In this document: in pieces, positions 61,091 to 64,000 of the stretch
How positions within the stretch are numbered: position 1 is the first letter of the stretch
How the letters are laid out: each line of letters opens with the position of its first letter
Source: Hymenobacter puniceus
Lineage (GTDB): Bacteria > Bacteroidota > Bacteroidia > Cytophagales > Hymenobacteraceae
DNA: 64,000 nt
Reading direction: 5' to 3'
Assembly: GCF_014333525.1 (NCBI RefSeq)
Contig: NZ_JACSCX010000003.1
Coordinates: 558,001 to 622,000 of the forward strand
The notes under the pieces: generated by a model
Database searches by the model: none
What the model was told of the DNA's origin: nothing
What the model saw: the letters and a program-made list of their open reading frames with translations, nothing else
Program-made: the position numbers and the translations under genes

Positions 61091-61484
61091 TTTAAAGAAG
61101 TGTTGGAGCGCATCAACACGCAGGGGCTGAGCGTCGCACGGTGCCGGCCGTAACCTGAGTTGTACCCGCCACAAATACAGCAAAATCGGCCAAATCAAAG
61201 AGGAGTTGTTCGACGAGTAAAACCAGGGTATCGACGCCCGGTTTTTCTTTAACCGAATCGACATTTCCGAGCTGCCCAGCGCCTACAAAGACACCCACGA
61301 GGTGAAGCGGCAGCTTACGGAGTTCGACCTGGCCACCACCATCGACGAAATCCTGCCCTACGGCTGCATCATGGCTGGCGACTGGGAGCAGGACGCACCC
61401 TGGCGTAAGAGAAAGCATGTCGAGGAAGCTGCCCGGCTGGCTGCCGACGATACCCAGGCTGACGGTTCGGCGCTGGCGGAATAG
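61091..61484 (+). pseudogene. rtcB: Decayed C-terminal fragment of an RtcB RNA ligase
   Basis: The translated sequence reads FKEVLERINTQGLSVA in frame 2 (61091-61138), then shifts to frame 3 at about 61137 and reads HGAGR, the RtcB nucleotide-binding signature. It goes on with RHKYSKIGQIKEELFDE, a TAA stop in frame (61218-61220), then GIDARFFFNRIDISELPSAY, AYKDTHEVKRQ, and ILPYGCIMAGDWEQDAPWRK, the C-terminus of Bacteroidota RtcB. One frameshift and one nonsense codon, plus loss of the N-terminal three quarters, make it a pseudogene. RtcB joins 2',3'-cyclic-phosphate and 5'-OH RNA ends, a route parallel to Hen1-Pnkp. Confidence 0.82.
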
Positions 61485-61492
61485 TCGCTGGG

Positions 61493-62209
61493 CTACGCTT
61501 CTGCTGCCAGCTCCCGCGCTACGTGCACAGTGTGCACAGCAGCCAGTGCCGCCGTTTCGGTGCGGAGCCGGGAAGCTCCGAGCGTCACGGGCCGGACGCC
61601 GTGGGCGAAGGCCGCCGCAATTTCCTGGGGCGTAAAGTCGCCTTCGGGGCCGATGAGCACGCAGCAGCTGCTGCCAGCTGCCGCCACGCGCGCCAGCGGC
61701 GTCCGGTCGCCTTCTTCGAGGTGCCCGATGAAGGCGGTGGCGCCATCTATAGTTGGCAGGAAGTCAGCGAAATCCATAAGCTCACCCAGCTGCGGCAGCC
61801 ACGCCTGACTGGACTGCTTGAGGGCGCTGACGGCTATTTTGTGGAGGCGCTCCAGCTTCAGCTCGCGCCGCTCCGAGCGGGCACAGCGCAGAAAGGAGAG
61901 GCGGTCAACGCCGATTTCTACAGCCTTTTCCACCAGCCACTCCATCCGGTCAAGGTTTTTGGTGGGTGCCACAGCTACGTGCACGAAGTAGGAGCGGCGC
62001 GGCACTTGCGCTTCGTGCGTGATGCGCAGCTGGCAGCGCTTGGGGTTGGCGTCCGCTACTTCGGCCTGAAACACCCCGCCGCGGCCATCTACCAGCACTA
62101 CCTCATCACCAGGGGCGAGGCGCAGCACCCGCACGGCGTGCTTGCTTTCGTCTTCGGGCAGCGTGTAGGAGTGGCCGGAAAGGTCGGGGGCGAAGAAAGT
62201 ATGCGGCAT
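61493..62209 (-). CDS. rsmE: 16S rRNA (uracil1498-N3)-methyltransferase RsmE
   Basis: A 238-residue SPOUT-fold methyltransferase starting at ATG 62209 (MPHTFFAPDLSGHSYTLPED); the longer frame upstream is unrelated. The N-terminal PUA-like domain is followed by the knot: APTKNLDRMEWLVEKAVEIG, IGPEGDFTPQEI and TLGASRLRTETAAL. It methylates N3 of U1498 in 16S rRNA with SAM. The gene is convergent with the rtcB fragment and divergent from the SDR gene; the stop codon is nine bases from the pseudogene end. Confidence 0.94.
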   Translation of the reverse strand: MPHTFFAPDLSGHSYTLPEDESKHAVRVLRLAPGDEVVLVDGRGGVFQAEVADANPKRCQLRITHEAQVPRRSYFVHVAVAPTKNLDRMEWLVEKAVEIGVDRLSFLRCARSERRELKLERLHKIAVSALKQSSQAWLPQLGELMDFADFLPTIDGATAFIGHLEEGDRTPLARVAAAGSSCCVLIGPEGDFTPQEIAAAFAHGVRPVTLGASRLRTETAALAAVHTVHVARELAAEA

Positions 62210-62346
62210 GGGGCAAAGGTAAACCGGAAAAGCACGCGCCAAGGGCCGGGCGCAACACAACGCCCGTGCAACCCACCCGTATGCCCAAGTATGCCCGCCA
62301 GCAGCGAGGCGCCTGACCACTTCTCTCTTATTTCTGCACAACTATT

Positions 62347-63369
62347 ATGTCAGTTAAACTCAAAAAACTTTCTCAGCAAACCATCGTCATCACCGGTGCT
62401 TCGTCCGGTATTGGCCTCGTAACGGCCCGCATGGCGGCCAAAGCCGGTGCTCGCCTGATTTTGGCAGCTCGAAGCGAAGACGCTCTGCGCCAGCTCACCA
62501 GCGAGATCCGGCAGGCCAGCGGCCAGGCCGACTACGTGGTGGCCGACGTCAGCAAGCCCGAGGACGTGCAGCGCCTGGCCCAGGAAGCCGCCACCCGCTA
62601 CGGCGGCTACGACACCTGGATCAACAACGCCGGGGTGAGCATTTACGGCAAGCTGGAGCAGGTGCCCGTGGAAGATATGCGCCGCTTGTTCGACGTAAAC
62701 TTCTGGGGCCTGGTAAACGGCTCGCTGGAAGCCGCTAAGCACCTCAAAGGCAAAGGCGGCGCCATCATCAACGTAGGCAGCATCCTGTCGGAAGTCACGG
62801 CTATTCTGCAGACCATCTATTCTGCCAGCAAGCACGCCGTGAAAGGCTTCACGGATGGGCTGCGCATGGAGCTGGAAATGGACGAAGCCCCGATTTCAGT
62901 GACTCTGATTCAGCCCTCGGCCATCGACACGCCGTACCCGATTCACGCCAAAAACTATATGGAGCGCGAAGCCCAGCACGCGCCGCCGGCCTACGCCCCC
63001 GAAACCGTAGCCCGCGCCATTCTGCATGCGGCCGCCCACCCCGAGCGCGACGTAGTGGTGGGTGGCGGCGGCCGCGCCTTCATCGGCATGAACCGCTGGA
63101 CGCCCGCGCTGCTCGACCAGTTTATGGAAAAGGTATTTGTGAAGCAGGAAAAGGCTGATTACGCCCCGCGTCCGGTACAGCAAAACGGCCTCGACCGGCC
63201 CATGGGTGGGCTGGAGGAGCGCGGCAACTACCCCGGCAGCACCCGCGAAACCAGCTACTACACCGAAGCCGTCACGCGCAGCAACACCGGCCTGAAAGCC
63301 GCTTTGCTGGTTGGTGCCGGCGTGGCCGCAGCAGCATGGCTGAATGGTAAGTCCAGCCAGAAGAAATAA
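62347..63369 (+). CDS. SDR oxidoreductase with C-terminal hydrophobic tail
   Basis: A 340-residue classical SDR: TGASSGIG for NAD(P), NNAGVS, catalytic Ser in NVGSILSE and YSASK as the YxxxK pair. The last 30 residues include a membrane-like helix (AALLVGAGVAAAAWLNG), and a Gly/Tyr-rich linker comes before it, so the enzyme is probably tail-anchored at the membrane. The substrate is unknown; similar enzymes are common in Hymenobacter-type genomes. A strong terminator follows. Confidence 0.88.
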   Translation: MSVKLKKLSQQTIVITGASSGIGLVTARMAAKAGARLILAARSEDALRQLTSEIRQASGQADYVVADVSKPEDVQRLAQEAATRYGGYDTWINNAGVSIYGKLEQVPVEDMRRLFDVNFWGLVNGSLEAAKHLKGKGGAIINVGSILSEVTAILQTIYSASKHAVKGFTDGLRMELEMDEAPISVTLIQPSAIDTPYPIHAKNYMEREAQHAPPAYAPETVARAILHAAAHPERDVVVGGGGRAFIGMNRWTPALLDQFMEKVFVKQEKADYAPRPVQQNGLDRPMGGLEERGNYPGSTRETSYYTEAVTRSNTGLKAALLVGAGVAAAAWLNGKSSQKK

Positions 63370-63387
63370 GTTGACTACCTAGTAATG

Positions 63388-63425
63388 CAAACGGCCCCAC
63401 TGATCTGTGTCAGTGGGGCCGTTTG
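63388..63425. terminator. Bidirectional terminator, 16-bp stem
   Basis: The perfect arms 63388-63403 and 63410-63425 with a TCTGTG loop lie between the convergent SDR and nuclease genes. No long T-run is present, so it may work as a barrier hairpin. Confidence 0.8.
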
Positions 63426-63443
63426 GCGTTTAGTTCAGCTAGA

Positions 63444-63998
63444 TTAGCCCAGCACCTCGTTCAACAAGCCCGCCAGCCGCACGCCGGCCTGCTGGATGCG
63501 CTGCTTCATCATTTCGGAGTGCGCCGGGTAGTAGTTGTAGTCGATGTCGCCGTTGGCCGGGGCGCTGCGGTACACCTGCTCACTGGCCTGGTACGACTCC
63601 CAGAACCAGCTTTCCGGCGATGATGCCTGCCACTCGCGCACCTGCTGGCGCCGGATGGGACCGTCGTACTTGGTAGCCATTTCCGAGTAGGTGAGGCCCT
63701 GATAGTCAATCAGGCCACTGTCCCAGAGGCTGTGCATGTTGGTGTCTTTGCCGCGGTATTTCACCTTGATGTCGTTGCCGCCTTTGTCGTCGGCGTGGCC
63801 GGCGTGCAACGGCTGGTGCGCATCACCCACAATATGCACCACGAACTTAAGGGCCGCCACTTTTTCGGCCTGCGATTTGGCGGGGTCGGTTAGTTCCTTG
63901 AGCTTGGCCTGTAGCATATTGTAGGCGTTGGGGCTGGTCTGGCCTTTCAAATCCTGCAGATACTGGGTTTCGTTCAGGCCCGAGGGCGAGTTGACGTA
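63444..63998 (-). CDS. S1/P1 nuclease (N-terminal part outside window)
   Basis: The frame is open through base 63998, so the window holds only the C-terminal ~185 codons. The zinc-site pattern is visible: FVVHIVGDAHQPLHAGHADD, followed by GGNDIKVKYRG, NMHSLWDSGLI, and the closing Glu/His region. S1/P1 enzymes are exported, zinc-dependent single-strand nucleases that cut RNA and DNA and remove 3'-phosphates. The family is usually about 260-300 residues, so the signal peptide and first third are missing here. The internal TTG or Met codons should not be taken as the true start. Confidence 0.9.
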   Translation of the reverse strand, partial: YVNSPSGLNETQYLQDLKGQTSPNAYNMLQAKLKELTDPAKSQAEKVAALKFVVHIVGDAHQPLHAGHADDKGGNDIKVKYRGKDTNMHSLWDSGLIDYQGLTYSEMATKYDGPIRRQQVREWQASSPESWFWESYQASEQVYRSAPANGDIDYNYYPAHSEMMKQRIQQAGVRLAGLLNEVLG

Positions 63999-64000
63999 GT

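Overview
The window is GC-rich bacterial DNA that looks like a Hymenobacter-type member of the Bacteroidota (Cytophagales). The main reasons are a secreted protein with a C-terminal type IX secretion sorting domain, a SusC-type TonB plug domain, S46 and GH97 families, DUF3127, DUF4159 and DUF6377-like proteins, and tRNA promoters with the Bacteroidota -33 TTG / -7 TAnnTTTG pattern. The genus is an inference from gene content; no rRNA is present.

Layout. 1-9.5 kb: 2,4-dienoyl-CoA reductase-like SDR (cut at the left edge), a secreted DUF1571/LysM protein, a glycosyltransferase, an amidohydrolase, a DPP11-type S46 peptidase, YkvA, DinB and VOC proteins. 9.4-18 kb: AlbA_2 regulator, SDR, a DUF3127 protein with an SSB-like acidic tip, isoaspartyl peptidase convergent with a cyanophycinase-like hydrolase, an M1 aminopeptidase and an L,D-transpeptidase. 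18-24 kb: an XRE regulator with a 13-bp-arm operator, a 760-bp AT-rich gene-free stretch, a small lipoprotein, RhlE helicase and a Nudix hydrolase. 24-33 kb: an RNA-repair region with hen1, a SUKH/SMI1 gene inserted on the opposite strand, pnkp and two nucleotidyltransferases, interrupted by a type IX-secreted protein. 33-40 kb: a 2046-residue alpha-2-macroglobulin-like protein with an internal carboxypeptidase-regulatory plus TonB-plug module. 40-51 kb: GH13 amylase, ADP-ribosylglycohydrolase, DASH cryptochrome, then two near-identical tRNA-Asp cassettes flanking a starch block (GH13 lipoprotein, GH97, membrane-bound regulator). 51-55 kb: accA, MBL-fold hydrolase, patatin, acyltransferase. 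55-60 kb: a tight operon bphO-bphP-response regulator-REC/histidine kinase. 60-64 kb: DUF4159 protein, a decayed rtcB fragment, rsmE, an SDR and the C-terminal part of an S1/P1 nuclease.

How the genes work together. The bph operon can make biliverdin, bind it in a phytochrome and pass the signal to two receiver proteins. Hen1 and Pnkp together would repair and methyl-protect cut RNA; the two polymerase-beta-like nucleotidyltransferases and the rtcB remnant suggest this part of the chromosome has been an RNA-repair neighbourhood. GH13/GH97 enzymes would turn starch oligosaccharides into glucose. Cyanophycinase plus isoaspartyl peptidase could release amino acids from beta-aspartyl peptides.

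A striking theme is small inverted-repeat (MITE/REP-like) elements. At least five families and about fourteen copies or fragments are visible, many sitting exactly at stop codons, and two of them are inserted in frame and open inside pnkp.
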